This document shows positions 33,601 to 48,600 of a stretch of 64,000 nt of DNA, piece after piece. Under the pieces are notes generated by a model. That model had not been told where the DNA came from and did not search any database. It saw nothing but the letters and a program-made list of their open reading frames with translations. The translations under genes and the position numbers were made by a program. Location of the stretch: assembly GCA_907163375.1 (NCBI GenBank), contig CAJQUW010003609.1, forward strand, positions 1 to 64,000, given 5' to 3'. Source of the stretch: Prostheceraeus crozeri. Taxonomy: Eukaryota; Platyhelminthes; Polycladida; Euryleptidae. Numbering within the stretch: the first letter of the stretch is position 1; the number at the start of each line of letters is the position of its first letter.

Positions 33601-36600
33601 CAGTTTGTTGTTGTGAGTGCCATGTATTTTGTGGTTCTATACCCTTTACACCTTTAGTGGTAAAGAAGTCATCAATAGATGGGCTTATCATCAATATCGA
33701 GTAGTGTGAAAACCTTCTGAAATAGATTGCTGTAACATATTTCTTTGAGGCATCTACCGTAGTCAGTGTAGGTACAGTGCATCTTCGATTATCCGGATGG
33801 TCAAAACCCAATAGGTCAGTCAAAGTTCCGGATAAGCGAATTTTTAAATGCCATGTTAGCAAAAGCGTGTGGGTTTAGGTCAAAGACATTTGGTTATATA
33901 CCAAGACCCCTGTAGAATATGATCTATATACGTGTATATCCATATAATCTGTATGTATATATCCATCCTGCATATCTACCTAGAATGTAATACTTGATAT
34001 ATTTGATTCCGATTCTTCGACTGTTTAATGAAATTATGAGCATCAATTGTACATGTTTGCTATATATTCACTGTCGTTCCTATTAAAGCACATAAATGCA
34101 CGTACACAAACAATAACCGTGAACTGAGGCCATGAATTGAAAGGGATTTATCAGAGCTGTATCCCAGCTTTGACTAGCATGCATAACCTACTTAAGAATG
34201 CTCCAATCATTTAGCTGCTTGCCTATTATTTGACTGTGGCGAGAACCGCACATTGAGCAAAAATATCGTGTATGTGTTACCTAAAGAGGAGACCAATGCT
34301 AAAATGAACATTCGATTTCATGTATGTACATGTACATGTTTTGATGAAATCAGGCAGAATCGAACGGATTCTGAAATTGCGTCCGGATTATCGAAGATGC
34401 ACTGTACCTCATTTAAATTCATCAATGCATGTATTTCATTTAAATTCGATCAATTTATATATCTGCAATATCCTACATGCTACATCCACCAACCTACATA
34501 TTGTATGTCATAGTATTGAAGTCACACCAGAATCAGAATGTTAGACTTTTGGATAATCAAGAATTTAAGGTTCGATCAGCGATTAGCGATCCTGAATAAC
34601 TATACTATTATCATATTCTCCTGCAAAAAAATCCAAGTTACTTTCATTTTCTGAAATGATTTTCGAAATAAGCATTATGATTCATTCTTATATATAAATT
34701 ACATTATTATTTAATTTCGATGAATCGTAGATATAAATAAAAAGAAAAGCCACATTTGATTTTAAGTTTAATTGGCGCAACATGTTTCGGCCAGCTCTCC
34801 TTCAGGTGCAACACTGGACTGAGGTTACAACGATACAGTTTGACACTAGTGAACACATTTAGACAGAAATCGATGCATGCGGCGTGACAGATGAAACACA
34901 GAAGCAAGCAAGCAAGAACACAAGTTGTAAAAGACTGATGTCATGATTAATACTAAATGGCAGAGGACAATAGCGGCTATTGATCGGACGTTGAAATGGA
35001 AAGTCATAGTACTGCATTACAAGAAAGTCAAAATCAAAAGATAAAGTCGATCTTTTCGTGAATCGTAGATATACTAATACTATTTCATGGGATCGAAAAG
35101 TCAGTCGTCCTTTTCGCATTTGGTGCTAAAAATACCTGAAAAAATAAACATGAAAAAGCACCATAAGTTGATACAAAAGTAAATAGCACAATTCTTCTCT
35201 AAAAATAAAGGCTTTTGATATGAAAATAATCGTAAGCAAAATAATCGTGTTCAAATCAAGATGGTTGAAGCATGCTGCATAGCACAGATCATCTAAAATC
35301 TCAATAGACTTCAAGAATTAATAAGAATCTTCCATTCTTTTTAATTGTAACAAGTCGAATTTATGTTATCCATTATGTTGTCAAGTTGACGAACCGCTTC
35401 GGGAATCCAGTGTAAATTCAATTTCATTTTGCTGTATGGAAGAATCTTGCAACTCAAGTGGTAGCGATTGTTGCATTTTTCTTGATCAAAAGCCGCGTCT
35501 TGCCAACCATAAGAACTCTTGCCAAGAACTCTTGCTTCTGCTGCTGCTGCTGCTGCTCGGCATCACTCGAAAGGCGAGATGCCCCACAAGATGGGACAAG
35601 GCCCACCTTCTTGGAGTGTTGGATCATGCTTAGTTGACGATCGAGCCGAACACCTAGCAGATCCATGCTTGTCTTCCACTGAAGAGGCTGACCCATGAAG
35701 GAAGGGGCCCCAAAGTCACCCGCAAACCAGTGTGGTCGCCTTGAGAAAAAGGCCAGCTGGATCATCTCGCAGGAGAATTTCATCCTCCATTGGTGACACC
35801 AATGGAGGAGAGACTGGAGGGACCCCTCCAGCTGATCCCAACATGCGGCTGGCAACCGCTGTGAGGCCCAAAGGGCCACGTCATCTGCGTAAGCAGTTGC
35901 TCCCTCCATGTCGCCTCTAGGAAGAGGCATTTCTCTAGTATATAAAATATACAACAAAAGTGAGAGCAGTGAGCCTTGCGGCACCCCGGCACAAACAGAA
36001 AACTGAGAAGATACAAGGCCATCTTCAAGGATGGCAGCTGTTCTGCCTCTCAGGAAGGCAGAGATCCAATTTGCTGTAAGAGTTGGGAGCACCGCCATGC
36101 ACTGACGGATGAGGCTGCATGCCACACACAATCATAGGCTTTGGTCATGTCCAGAGCAACCACAGCCGTAGCTAGGCCTCCATTCATGGCTTGCAGGGCT
36201 CTCCGTGCAAGAAGGACAACTTGCTCCATTGCTCCGCGTTTACGCCGAAAGGCGGACTGCTCGGTCGGCAACAAATTACATTCATCACAATGTCGAAGCA
36301 AACGCCTCGCAAAAATGCGCTCCAAGACTTTGCCTAAGCAAGAGGTCAGGGAAATAGGGCGAAAGTCGACAGGCCTGGTGAGGGTCTTCCCTGGTTTCGG
36401 CAACATCCGCACATACGAAAATTTCCAAGATGCGGGGAAGTATCCTACTTCCAGAGAAAGCGAGAAAAGCTTAGCCAACACAAGTGCAAGGCGTGTGGGC
36501 GAATTCTTGAGAATATCAGTAGATATTCCATCTGGCCCAGGTGCCCTTCCGACGTGGAGGCGACTCAGTTCTCTCTCAACCTCCCAGGCCGTCACCACAC

Positions 36601-39600
36601 TAGTCGGGGCACTCTCTACCTCGCCAGAATAATTTCTCTCGTCTTCTACAAAAGCAATCGTTTCTTGATAAAACTCCTCGTCAAACTCATCGCTTTGTAG
36701 ACCACTCAAGGCCAGCTCAATATGGCTACTCAGCATGTCAGCTCTCTCCTTAGCTGTGACGGCAAATGCACCGCCAAGGCTGAAAGGAGGAAGGGCTGGA
36801 GGCACTGCGCGGAACAATTGCTTCACGGCTGGCCAAATATTACTGTTTCCAAAACCACTAGAAAAACTTTTGGCCTTTTACTCAGAAAGTTCCTGATGAA
36901 ACAGAGGAATTCCTTCGCGAATGGCACTGCGGAGATCATTCAAGTTACGACGAATCGATCCGTCCAGCGGATTGCGATTCAGAGCTCTACGAACTCGTCT
37001 GCGCTCCAAAACAAGGCTTTTAAGCCACCAAGGAGGTTTGACACGGAGGTTTGCCTACACGTTTGAGCACGAGGCTCAGATCTAGCGAGACAGACATCTG
37101 CGCTCTGACATATGGCCTGTTCAACCTCCAGAGCTAAAAGCTCGACCTCATCAGGCGACCTCGAGTCACTCGCAGGCATCCTAATATTGGCCAACTTTTC
37201 GTTTAGGACGGCTCTGAACGGCTCCCAGTTCTCCTGTCTACTTATCCTCCACCGAACCGGCAGTGGAAGAGGACTCATGCTGCTACTACTGGACATAGAG
37301 GACAAAACAAGGGGCATATGGTCAGATCCGATATCTCGACCAAAGCTGCAGCCAAACTTGTAGGCAGTGGACGGAGTATCAAGAGCCCAGTCAATACAGT
37401 CTGAGAACTGATATGCACAGTGGTGGAACGACAGTGGTAGCCACATCAGGGTTGTTAAGACAACGCCACCTCTGTCCTCTGCCTGATCTACTGATATTAG
37501 TGGTTACAACATATGCTGTTATTACAACATAAGACAAACATATGCTGTTACAATCAATTTAAGTGAAACTGCTGGTTTGACTTATTCATTAAATTTATTA
37601 GATTTATCTGTAAAGCATATCCTCCTCTCATTCTCATTCCAGCCATAAATGTTACATGTTCCTTACACGTCAAATTGTATTGAAAGATATTCTTCCCTTA
37701 TTGTTTATACAAATATTTCTTTTGCAAATAAACATCTGATATTCTGATATTCTGATGTATTCTACTGATAGGAGTTTGTAATGGAGGAGTAACCCAAGGT
37801 TTAGATAACAATGGGGTAACCCAAAACGCTGGCCTCACGGCAGGAGAAAGGAAGACTCTCCTAGACGAACATAATCGACTCCGCTCTCTGCAAGCTAGAG
37901 GCAAAATTCCTGGACAGCCTGCAGCTGCTGATATGGTTCGCATGGTGAGTTGAGCATTAGTGGCCTAGTTGACTTCTTTTCGAATTACAAATTTTGCCAA
38001 ATAAATTCATTGTTGATAGAACCTGAGATGATGAAACATAATGGCTCTTCAATTTGGTAGGACTCCGGCATTTTATAGGTCTGGCAGACGTGAGTAGAAA
38101 AATAGGAAATTATGTACCTGGCCTCCTTATACGCGTTGAGCGTTAATATAATTGACATTAAATTTAATAGGTGAAAATATGTTTGTCTTTACGATGAATA
38201 AGAGTCACTGAGATAGCGTATGTGTACAATGTACCCAAAATACAGGCGTAGGTAGGTTAGACTTTATTGTGTGTACCAAGTACAGACGATTCCATGCGCC
38301 AAAAACATTATTCCACATGTTGCCGAAAGTCTGAAATCACAATGCTTTGTATCTTGCTTTTGACATGGCAAGCTTTGAATGTCTTCTGTAAGTAGACTTT
38401 TATGCTTCGTTTGGAAAGTTTTGATATGCTATCATTATCTGCACTATCTACAAAAAGTCAGTGAAATGAATAATGCAATAACAGCATACTCATAGTACTC
38501 GCGACAGCTAGCATTGATGAGATTATGTCACAACTTATAAACATTTAGGATTTTTTTTTTCTATCTTTACATCGTTTTATCACCAAATGTAACTAAGGGT
38601 ACCGGTGTATTCAACTCAGATTTAATTTACTGTGAATCTGCGTTTAGTGCACGGTCAGAAAAAATTCATTGTTCATCTTACAACGGATGCATGGACGCGG
38701 GAGCAGGGGGGGGGCAAGGGGGCCAGCTCCCCCTCCAAAAATATTTTCATGGGGCAAAGTATGGTGAAAAATGTTTTTACATAGATTATTATCTTTTGAT
38801 CAAGCAATATTTCGGCAATGTATTTCTACACTGAATAAGTACAAAAGTCTGAGGACGCAACGACCTCTGTCGCGCTACATCATTTCTGTTAACAGCGGCT
38901 TAAGTAACTGATTTAGAGTTTATCAACATAAGATGGAAAACCAAGGAATGTAGCGACCTCTGCCAAAGGTTTGTTTATGCTAAAGCAGCTCAGATGTCGA
39001 TCATCAGCTACGATATTGCTTATTCTTCATGATACCCTTGCAAAATTGGATCCTGTCAGTCGACAATTAAACTGCGAAGCCGAAAAATTGCTACAGTTGG
39101 TATTGTGCTTGCCAATATCCATAGCTCATGTTGAACGATCCTTTTCGTCATTACGTCGCCTGAAGACGTGGATACGCTATCGGATGACCCAACAACGCCT
39201 TACACATATCGCTCTGCTTCATATCAATCAAGACATTCTCTACTCCCTTGACATTCAAGAGATTATGAAGCAATTCATTTTGAAAACTCGAGAGAGGCAA
39301 TCTACTTTTGACGTTGTTGACTTATAGAAACTTTGTCAGGAATTTACTTGGTTTTCTATGCAAAATCTTTTATTGAGAGTGGTATAATAACATAATATTA
39401 CTTTTCAATAATATTCAAGACTTTCAGGAATTCAAAGAAAAGGTGGAATTTAAATGGAGTTTAAGTATGAGGTAAACTTTGTGTTTGCACACACTTGAAT
39501 CTTCCAATTTCATATTAAACTGATAAACTCTAATATTTTCTACGGATAATAAAATTTTGAATTAGTTTAATGAGCGTCGTAGTAGGGTATTGTACCGCGG

Positions 39601-42600
39601 TTTTGTATTATTAAATTCATAAAAGTGCAATTCTGACGGTTTTATAAACCTATAAAGAAGATATCATTCTGATTCCATGCGTCATTTCATTTTAGTGCTA
39701 CGGCATTCTCTCTCAGGAGCATTGATGGAATGTAATAAACACTTCTTAATGATGTCTTAATTTTTCAAGACAATAAAATTGATGTCAAATACAATTTTCA
39801 AATAGGGAGAAATCATTACTCGCTATTTATTTTATCATTAAGTTATTACTTATTACACAGTTCTGATGTGTTTATGGTCTTTCTCTGTATGGATGGAATA
39901 TGGTGAACTTTCTGACTAGAATGTTGTAAAACTTTCTTCTCATAAACTTAAAATCAGTGTTTCTTATGTACTCAAATTATCGTATGCAATAAAGAGCCTT
40001 GTATTTGATTTTTCCAATATGAGGATCCGAACTTGCTGATCAAGCAATTGAACTAAGGCACTTGCTTTAGTCCGGAATCCTCTCCCACCACCACCGGCAC
40101 TCGCTATCAACGGATTAAGTCACCATCGCTGATAAAGATCCTGTTGGCTACAGGGACGGAACAATATGAAACATAACCAGCAGCTTATGATTTTTTTCAA
40201 GGGAGATTTACCAAACGAGTTGGAACTCATAAAAATGAATTACCTCCCGTTCGCTGCAGTCAAGCTGATAAAGACATAGTCTTTAATTGTTCAACCGCTC
40301 CTGCCTCTGATATTTGATTGAAAGACAAAGTGTGCGAAGTTTACTTTTTAAGCTAATTGCTTGGTTCTTCATTAAACCTAGCTTTTCGAGATTATTAGAC
40401 TTAATCGATGGATTAGAGTCCTTTTTTTGGACGATGGGCACTTGAGTTGCCAATTTTTCAGAAATACTTGAAATATATACGTGCATATCCCGGTAATTTA
40501 ACTAACAAAATGCTTTTCGATGATACTAAACTATGGTCGACATGGTGTCAAGTGCAAAGCGCATCCATGGATAGCAAGTCCTATTTGGATATCAAGGCAT
40601 GGTGCATGCCAACTCAAAAAGGCCTACACACGAAAAAAGCTTCAATCGAATATTCTATCGCGATAAAGAAGGGAAGTACAGAATAAAAAGCAGATAACTG
40701 ATAACAAACAAGCAATGGCCGGTTGTCATTTACTGTTGGAATGGCTGTGCACACCTGACTTCCAATCGTCACGGTCGACACCCAGCAGGAACAGCCAAAG
40801 CTTTGATTAACAGTAGGCCTGGCGAAATCTAACAAAATTTTTCGAATCACATACCGTTAAACCGTTCACAGTTCTTAAAGCAACAATAAGCCAATGTGTT
40901 ATGAGTTAGTACGCCTATTGTGTTGTTTATATATGCTTTTGCCACAAGAAATTCATAAATCTATGTATAAAATCGTAAAGATCTTCAATATATTGATTGG
41001 TTTCCAATCTTTTACAGTGCATCGACAGTTTTTCAATATATTCACAAGTCTAATTTGTCCAGATTTGATATTAGCATGCATTTATCTGTCAGCAGTGCAT
41101 GTATTATGCAGAAGTTCATTAATTTATTAAGTCCTTCCGTAGCACGCTAATACACGCAAATATTATGCCAATGAAAATTTATCCACCCTTGTGCCCACCG
41201 TCCTTAAAAAAGGACGATACTTAAAATAGTACTTAATGATAAAGAGGCTCTTAGATCTGTGATATTTGAACTATTAGATGCATAGCGACCTATGTCACGC
41301 AACATCATACCGAAATTTTGAGATGGATTGAGAAATGTGAGCTCATCATGTTCCGAGATGTAATGATATTCATAAGATTTCTTAAATTTCCGATTTTTTC
41401 AATCAATTACTTGCATTTTCAGGAATGGAGCGATTCATCAGCTGAACATGCTCAAACTTGGGCTAATAAGTGTAAAGGATCCATGCACGGCAACCATGCC
41501 CCTTATGGTGAAGGTCAAGACTATGCCGGCAATGGTGCCAGAAACAGACTCATTGTTGAGTAAGTCTGACGCTTTTCAAATTTGTTCCTTTATGCGGATG
41601 ACATTTTTAAAATGAAGACAAAGCCACAACATTTCCTGTACTCTGGTTTCAGTCTAGAAATAGAATAAAGTGAAACATTGAATGTTTAATATTATACCAG
41701 AGTATAAATGAGACATTGTCATGCCTTCAAATAATTGGCCATCATCAAATTTACAAGAAATCAACTATTTAAATTTATGTAAATCACAGAATGATGAATA
41801 TACATAGTCACTTGCCACATGAGCAAAAGAAAATCTGTGCAATGTTGAAATTGGAACAAAGTCACATGCTTTTGTGAATAAATTTGGACGATGAGAGATT
41901 CCTTTTCCTATCACTACCACATCAATCGCGATCAAAAAAGAAGTTCTTTCACATCAACAGTAAGCGATGAATCTCCGCAAACTTGCAGCTTGCAGAAACT
42001 TGCTACTTTGAAAATTGATAATGTAAATAAGTCCTAATGCAATGAAAATGTAAAATGTAATTCTTTCTATCAATTTTCATGCTCTTGAGGTGTACGATAC
42101 TTCAGCAGAAAATGAAATGTAGAGAAAAATAGGGATGATAGGTCAGAAGACGCATTCATTTAAGTCGAAATGAGGCACATATCGCTAAATACAGCGATAC
42201 TGGCCATCGTTGCGACTGAAAATCTCAAAACATACAAGCTGCAACGTTATTCTTAGTAGTTCTACTCCAGTGCGATGTATGATGAAAAAGTGATTTAAGC
42301 AAGCAACTAAAATGCGACTAGATAAGCAAGAAATACCTTAATTAGCTTACTATGGCAATGAGTACTATGGAGAGGGGGATAAATCGGTCACCCCTCCGAG
42401 ATGTGGATGCTCTTAAAAATCCGGCATGGAAAGGGATAAAATATCATTATTGTGAGATGTAGGAAATTCTGACGTTTGAGTATTCATCAAAAATTGATAA
42501 TTTACCTACCATTCGGCAACAAATCTATAGTGCTACTGAAACACGTCGATAATTTTGTCAACGACCATTTGATAACATTTAGGCGCTATAATTGATTGAT

Positions 42601-45600
42601 TCCTGTCAAAAAAATTTTAATTTGTGCTTGATGTGCCCGAAAAAGGAGTGATGAGAAATCAATGATTATCTTTACGAACAATTCTGTCTCACCATAGGAA
42701 ACAAGTGTCCCAATTATTGAAGTTACGCGGTAGGTACCTTGTAAATAGACATTTGTATTTCTCGATGTCTGAATGAATATAGTAACTACATTCATGAGCA
42801 TATCGATAATGAATCTTTTATACAATGCTATTTCGTACAGGTCACTCTAATTCAGGTGTAAACATTGGAATGAATTTATATCGCACATTTTAAAATTATA
42901 GACTTGTGATATGTTGCTTATGATCTATTTTGAATGAAATTAATTGTGAAAGAGCATCTTTTGCAAATTTAGTTCATCATATTCTTTATCATTGCAGTGC
43001 ATTCAAAGGTTGGTTTGATGACGAATACCCACAATACACCTATGGCAGCCCACCAGGTGCAGCCGGTCATTACACTCAAGTAAGCATTAAGTTATTAGAA
43101 AATTCCAGTTTATAATTACACGATTGGAATATTGTTTCAGATCGTTACTGCATTCAGTACAAAGATCGGATGTGGAGCTAATAAATGTCCGGGTGAAACA
43201 TTTGGTCGACTTATCTGCAACTTTTTCATCGGGTAAATATAAATTTAATCAGTGCCGGCCCTATCTGCCGTCCAAAGCCAGTCGGTCGAGAGCCTGTAAA
43301 TTTCATTATCTTGAGGCCTAATTGTTGATTATAGTATTTGTCCATTATAAAATTCAGCGTCCATAAAGTATATTATTATTATACTTGGAAAAGTATGTGG
43401 TGCTCTCGATTGAAGACAGTCTATTACCACGAGTATATGGAAAAAATCAGTATGACTTCAGACCCTCATGCTGGTTGGTATTTGATCATCTACGCTTACT
43501 TACATGAGTTTGTGACTAGCCAACTTGAGATCAATAACATCAAGAGAGTCATGGCCATATCGTTTGACATGAAGAAGGCATTTGACAAATTGAGTCACGA
43601 AGCGCTGTTCCTAACTCTTTCAAATTCGAATATTCCAAGCGCCTGCATCAGGTGGATGAGAGATTATTTTGAAGATCGCAAGCAGCAAGTTGTCCTGAAA
43701 AGGAAATATTTTAGCTCCATCTCAAACGTTACATCTGGAGTCCCCCAAGGATCAGTTATCGGTCCTTATCTCTTCGCTGCGCATGTGGACACTATTTCGT
43801 CATTTCACACCAAAGCCCTAGTCTTAAAATATGCTGACGATGTTATGATTCTTTGCCCAGTTAATCATTCGGATGATTGCAACAACATACTTCAAACCGA
43901 AATAAGCAATATGAATTCTTGGTGCTCTCTCAGTGGCTTGGAACTCAACATTGATGAAACCAAAGTCATTGCTTTTGGAAAAGAATCACCACCATTCATA
44001 TTACCAAACAAAGAGCAATCAATCAAATTTCTTGGAATCACCTTCCAGCAGAACTTGAAATGGGATTTCCACGTTAATGGAACCTGTAAGATGGCTAGCA
44101 GTCCACTATTCATTATCCGTCAGTTAAGAATCATTCTCCCCAAAAGTGAGCTTATCCAGATATACCAAGTCTGCGTTCGAAGCATCATGGAGTACAACAA
44201 CGAAGTTTTGTAACGCTTAACGAGAAGAACAATGACAAGTACGAAAGGATTAATAGAAAAGCACACAAATTGATTTGCGGGCACCAGTGTAACTGCGAGA
44301 ATTTCCTACTCTAAAAAGTAGACGCGAAAAGAGAGCAATGAAAACTTTCATGAGTATCAAACAGATTGGTAATTTCATTCATGACATATTCCCAGTGACT
44401 CTTACTCATTCTCAACATCTAAAGCAATGTAGTGTAAGTTCTCAACGGCGAGCTGGCTCTTTTGTTCCTTTCCTCACTAAATGGTCTAACGATTCCTTGT
44501 AAAGAGAAATTTCTTGCTTTTATATTTCTTTCTGATTATCTGTGAAGTATTTATCCTCAGCTTATGCATTCTCACACTGGTTGTAATGTTTGATTCTCAA
44601 TATCTTGAATAAACGGTTTACTTACTTACTTAACTGATTCTTCTTTTCGTGTGCGCGAATCTGTACAAACAAACAAATAGAATCAGTTAAAACAGCAATA
44701 TGTCTGGCATCGATATATTCTGGGTCTCGCTGCATCTCATGGAGAATCACGGCAGAATGAAAATTACATTTACAACACAAATGCACGAGTACATATCATG
44801 TGTCGCTGAAGAGCGGACGGAATGGACACGTGACACGCAGTGGCGTCGTGCCATTGAGGCCAGAGCAGGCTCTGGCCTGCTCAAGATTTTGAACACAAGA
44901 AATTGCCTTCCTATTTTTTCTGTCTACACTTTTCCCAAAGTTGGCCTACCAGCTAACCCAACTGACGACGGCAGAAGCGGTAGGACTAACTCTCTGTTCA
45001 ATACATTTCTATCCGCACACCGTCGTCGGATGAAGTGTCATACAATAAACTGCTGCTCTCATTGATAACTGCGCCTAGCCACGGTGCTTTGCCTAGCCGA
45101 CTCACAGCGACTGCTTTGAATGAAATCACGTGATTTCTGGCAACTGCACAGCGTCACCATCACCATGAAAACTCGCTTCGGGATTAGCTTGAAGCTATTT
45201 TCCCCACAATGTGAGGCGGTTAGACGGACAAGGTCATCTGACTGCACGCAGCCGCATGAAGTCACAAAAGTCGATCTGCTCTTCAATGCGGTCTCATTTC
45301 GAGTCTCTGAGTCAGAGACTCTGACTGTACGGCTGCCACTTGTTTGTAACATCATTGCTGAAGACTTGCTGTCTACGTCGGTCGTCCATGTGCAAGTTAC
45401 ATGTCCTCCTCCTAGCAACTTGAACGAAACATATCAATATACATTTTAACCGAGCTCATTCCACAAAATTTAAGACCGACTTTTGTTTATACACTTTATG
45501 CATTGATCTCAGAACCGTGAGCAAGCTTATAAAGTTGAGAGCTTTCTTCCATCAATCTCCGCCGTCCTTTTTCATCGAAACACCAAAATTCATTTCTCCG

Positions 45601-48600
45601 AGTTCGAGCATATATGTCGGGCATAGAGGAACATGCAACTACAAGAACGTTACAATGAAAATCATCATCCAAGATATCTAAAACATTCTTGCACGAGTCA
45701 CGACGAATAACATCGCTTCTATGAAATTTGCTGACAAGTGTAAAACGCATCCTGTGAATTTTGTGACCTTGACTCTAATTTTCGTCGACATTATGCTGCA
45801 ACTGCAATTGGATTGAATGCACAGCTAAGGTATGTCACGAAATTTTAGACACTTCATCGTTTCTACACTTGTATGCAGGCCTATATGTTTGGATACAAGC
45901 CGATCATGAAGACAACATCTAATTTATAATTTCAACAATGTTCTTTCATGAAGTAAATGCAGAAGCAAAGTCTTTGTCTCTTTTGTATTTCTACACATGT
46001 ACATACGTGCGCTGTACATTGCACATGCAAGGGAATGGAAGGGATTAGGCCTACTTAACATATTGAAGAGGAATGTAGCTGAGGTATCGAAAAGTGATTT
46101 TCTAGAAATTATTTTCGTAAATGCTAACACCTGTCCTCGCAAAAGTTTTCTTGAATCTACACACTTATGATTTTTTGCATATTGTAGCTGAGGTATCGAA
46201 AAGTGATTTTTTAGAAATTATTTTCATAAATGCTAATACCTGTCCTCGCAAAATTTTTCTTGAATCTGCATGTACACTTATGATTTTTTGCATATTGTAG
46301 CTGTATAATGCGCAATGTCTTTCTTTGATAGCTCTTTTTTGGATGGATGATGGATGGTTTTGTGATACGACAAGCTAGATCGGCTACGTGTAAATCCACC
46401 GCCGTTGGCGAGGATGGAGATGTTGCGACTTCATCGAACAGTATAGAAACGGAGACGAATACCTCTGCCATTGAAGAAACGGATCATTTTATGATACCCA
46501 GTCATCCTTTGGAGCGGGATGAATATATCAGGTAGGCTACATATATTTATGAATAAAATCCTATTTTTGACACTAAGGTTTATTCTTTACACATTGCAGA
46601 CGTGGTCCTATCCGTCCAGAACTGCAGAATTATCCCAAAACGAATATTAACAATTGGCAGAGATCTTTCCAATCAAAATGGTTTGCTGAACGAACATGGT
46701 TGGAGTATAACTGTCAGAAGGATGCAGCATTTTGCATCCCTTGTCGAGTATTTGGACAGCCAAATTCTGAGCTATCATTTTCCGTTGATGGCTACCGTGA
46801 TTGGAAAATGGCTCTTTCAAGGAACAGAGGATTTGATAGACATACCAGTAGTAGCCAACACTGTTTCAGCATGGAAAAATGGAATCAATGGAATTCCAGC
46901 ACACCAGTAGATGTTCAACTAAATGAGCAACAGCGAATTTATATTGAGCAAGCAAAGAAGGACAGAGAGAGTCGAAAGAACATTCTCCCCATCTTATTCG
47001 ATGCGACAAATACAATTTCTCGACTAAGATTGCCTTTCAGAGGTCACGACGAAAGTCCAACCTCATCAAACCGGGGAGTATTTTTGGAAATTGTAAACTT
47101 GATTGGGAGGTGGAATGAACAACTGAAAGCACATCTGGAAAAATCAGAGCGAAATCCCAAAGCATGGCCTAGTTATACATCATCAACCTCTCAGAATGAG
47201 ATGATCCATAGTAGTGCTCAACTTCTTCGCGAAGATATAGTCAAGGAAATAAAGGATGCTGTGTACTTCGCCATATGCCTTGACACTACTCCTGATGCAA
47301 GCAAGAAAGACCAGCTCTCAATGATTATTCGATTTGTGAAAGAAGAGGGTGACGTGATTGAAGCCTTGCTAGATATGTCACATGCAGAACACGCTGACGG
47401 CGAAAGCCTGTATAACCAATTGTGCTCATTATTGAATAAATATGACCTAAGCATGAGCAAATTGCGTGATCAGGGATACGATGGGTGTGCGACAAATGGC
47501 GGGGCAATATCGTGGATTACAGGCTCGTGTGAAGGAACATTGTTCAGAGGCACACTTTGTACATTGTTATGCCCATCGCTTGAATTTAGTAGTTGTTGAT
47601 ACCTCTGTACGCACAACGTTACTGCACGTAACTTTTTCGGTGTTGCGCAGAAATTGTACGATTTTATTGAACACTCGACCAAACGACACGGTCTCTTTAA
47701 AGAGATTCGAAAAGATGAGCAGTCTAACGATGACAATGATGAGACGGTGCATCATACAGGTACATTGACGTCACTGAGTACTACTCGTTGGTGTTCACGT
47801 TCCCAAAATTGCACTGTGTTGGCGAACAATATCACTGCAGTTGCACGGACGCTAAATGACATTTCGACAGATGCAAAGTACGACTCAGATACTGCTGGAA
47901 ATGCAATTTCTCTTCACAATAGCATGAATTTCAAATTTTGTCTCTATCTAACACTGTTCGTTGAAATTTTGAAGCTTTGTGATATTGCATCAAAATCTTT
48001 GCAATCATCCAAGATAGACATTTCTTCTGCTGTATCCCTTGTTGAAGCATTGATCGCTGCAATTCAATCTCCGAGAAATCAAGAGAAATATGATGAATAT
48101 TGGGATCGAGCCGAATCAATGGCAGCAAGCATTGGCGTTGAAGTTATTGCTCCCCGTCGCAGAAAGGTGTCCTCAAGAATCGATACAAATTCTGCAAATC
48201 AGACCTGCTTTGATTTTAAACAGGAATGTCGCGTTGAATTCTACTATGAGGTCATAGATCTCATGCTCAATGCTTTGCAATCACGATTTAGTATTGAACT
48301 AAATCCACTATTGAAATCAATGCAAGCTCTTGAGTCGCCGTCACTTCAGAATTTGAATTCTTTGTTGACACTGGCAACATTTTATCCCCGTGATATTCCA
48401 TGTTCAGATACGCTTAAAGCGGAATACCAACTTTTTGTGCACCATTTATCTTCAACGCAAACCGCACCAAATGGCGTGCACAACTTATATTTGTACATGG
48501 TAAATAACAATCAGCACAAAATGCTTGCATCTTTAGCCAAGTTGTACCGCCTTGTACTGACTTTGCCCGTAACATCATCATCTTGTGAGCGTTCTTTTTC

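Noticed and set aside
44700-45065. 121-residue frame 44700-45065 as a gene
   Set aside because: It crosses the PLE-2 arm, the target duplication and the hAT end, so it is a chimera of transposon sequence.
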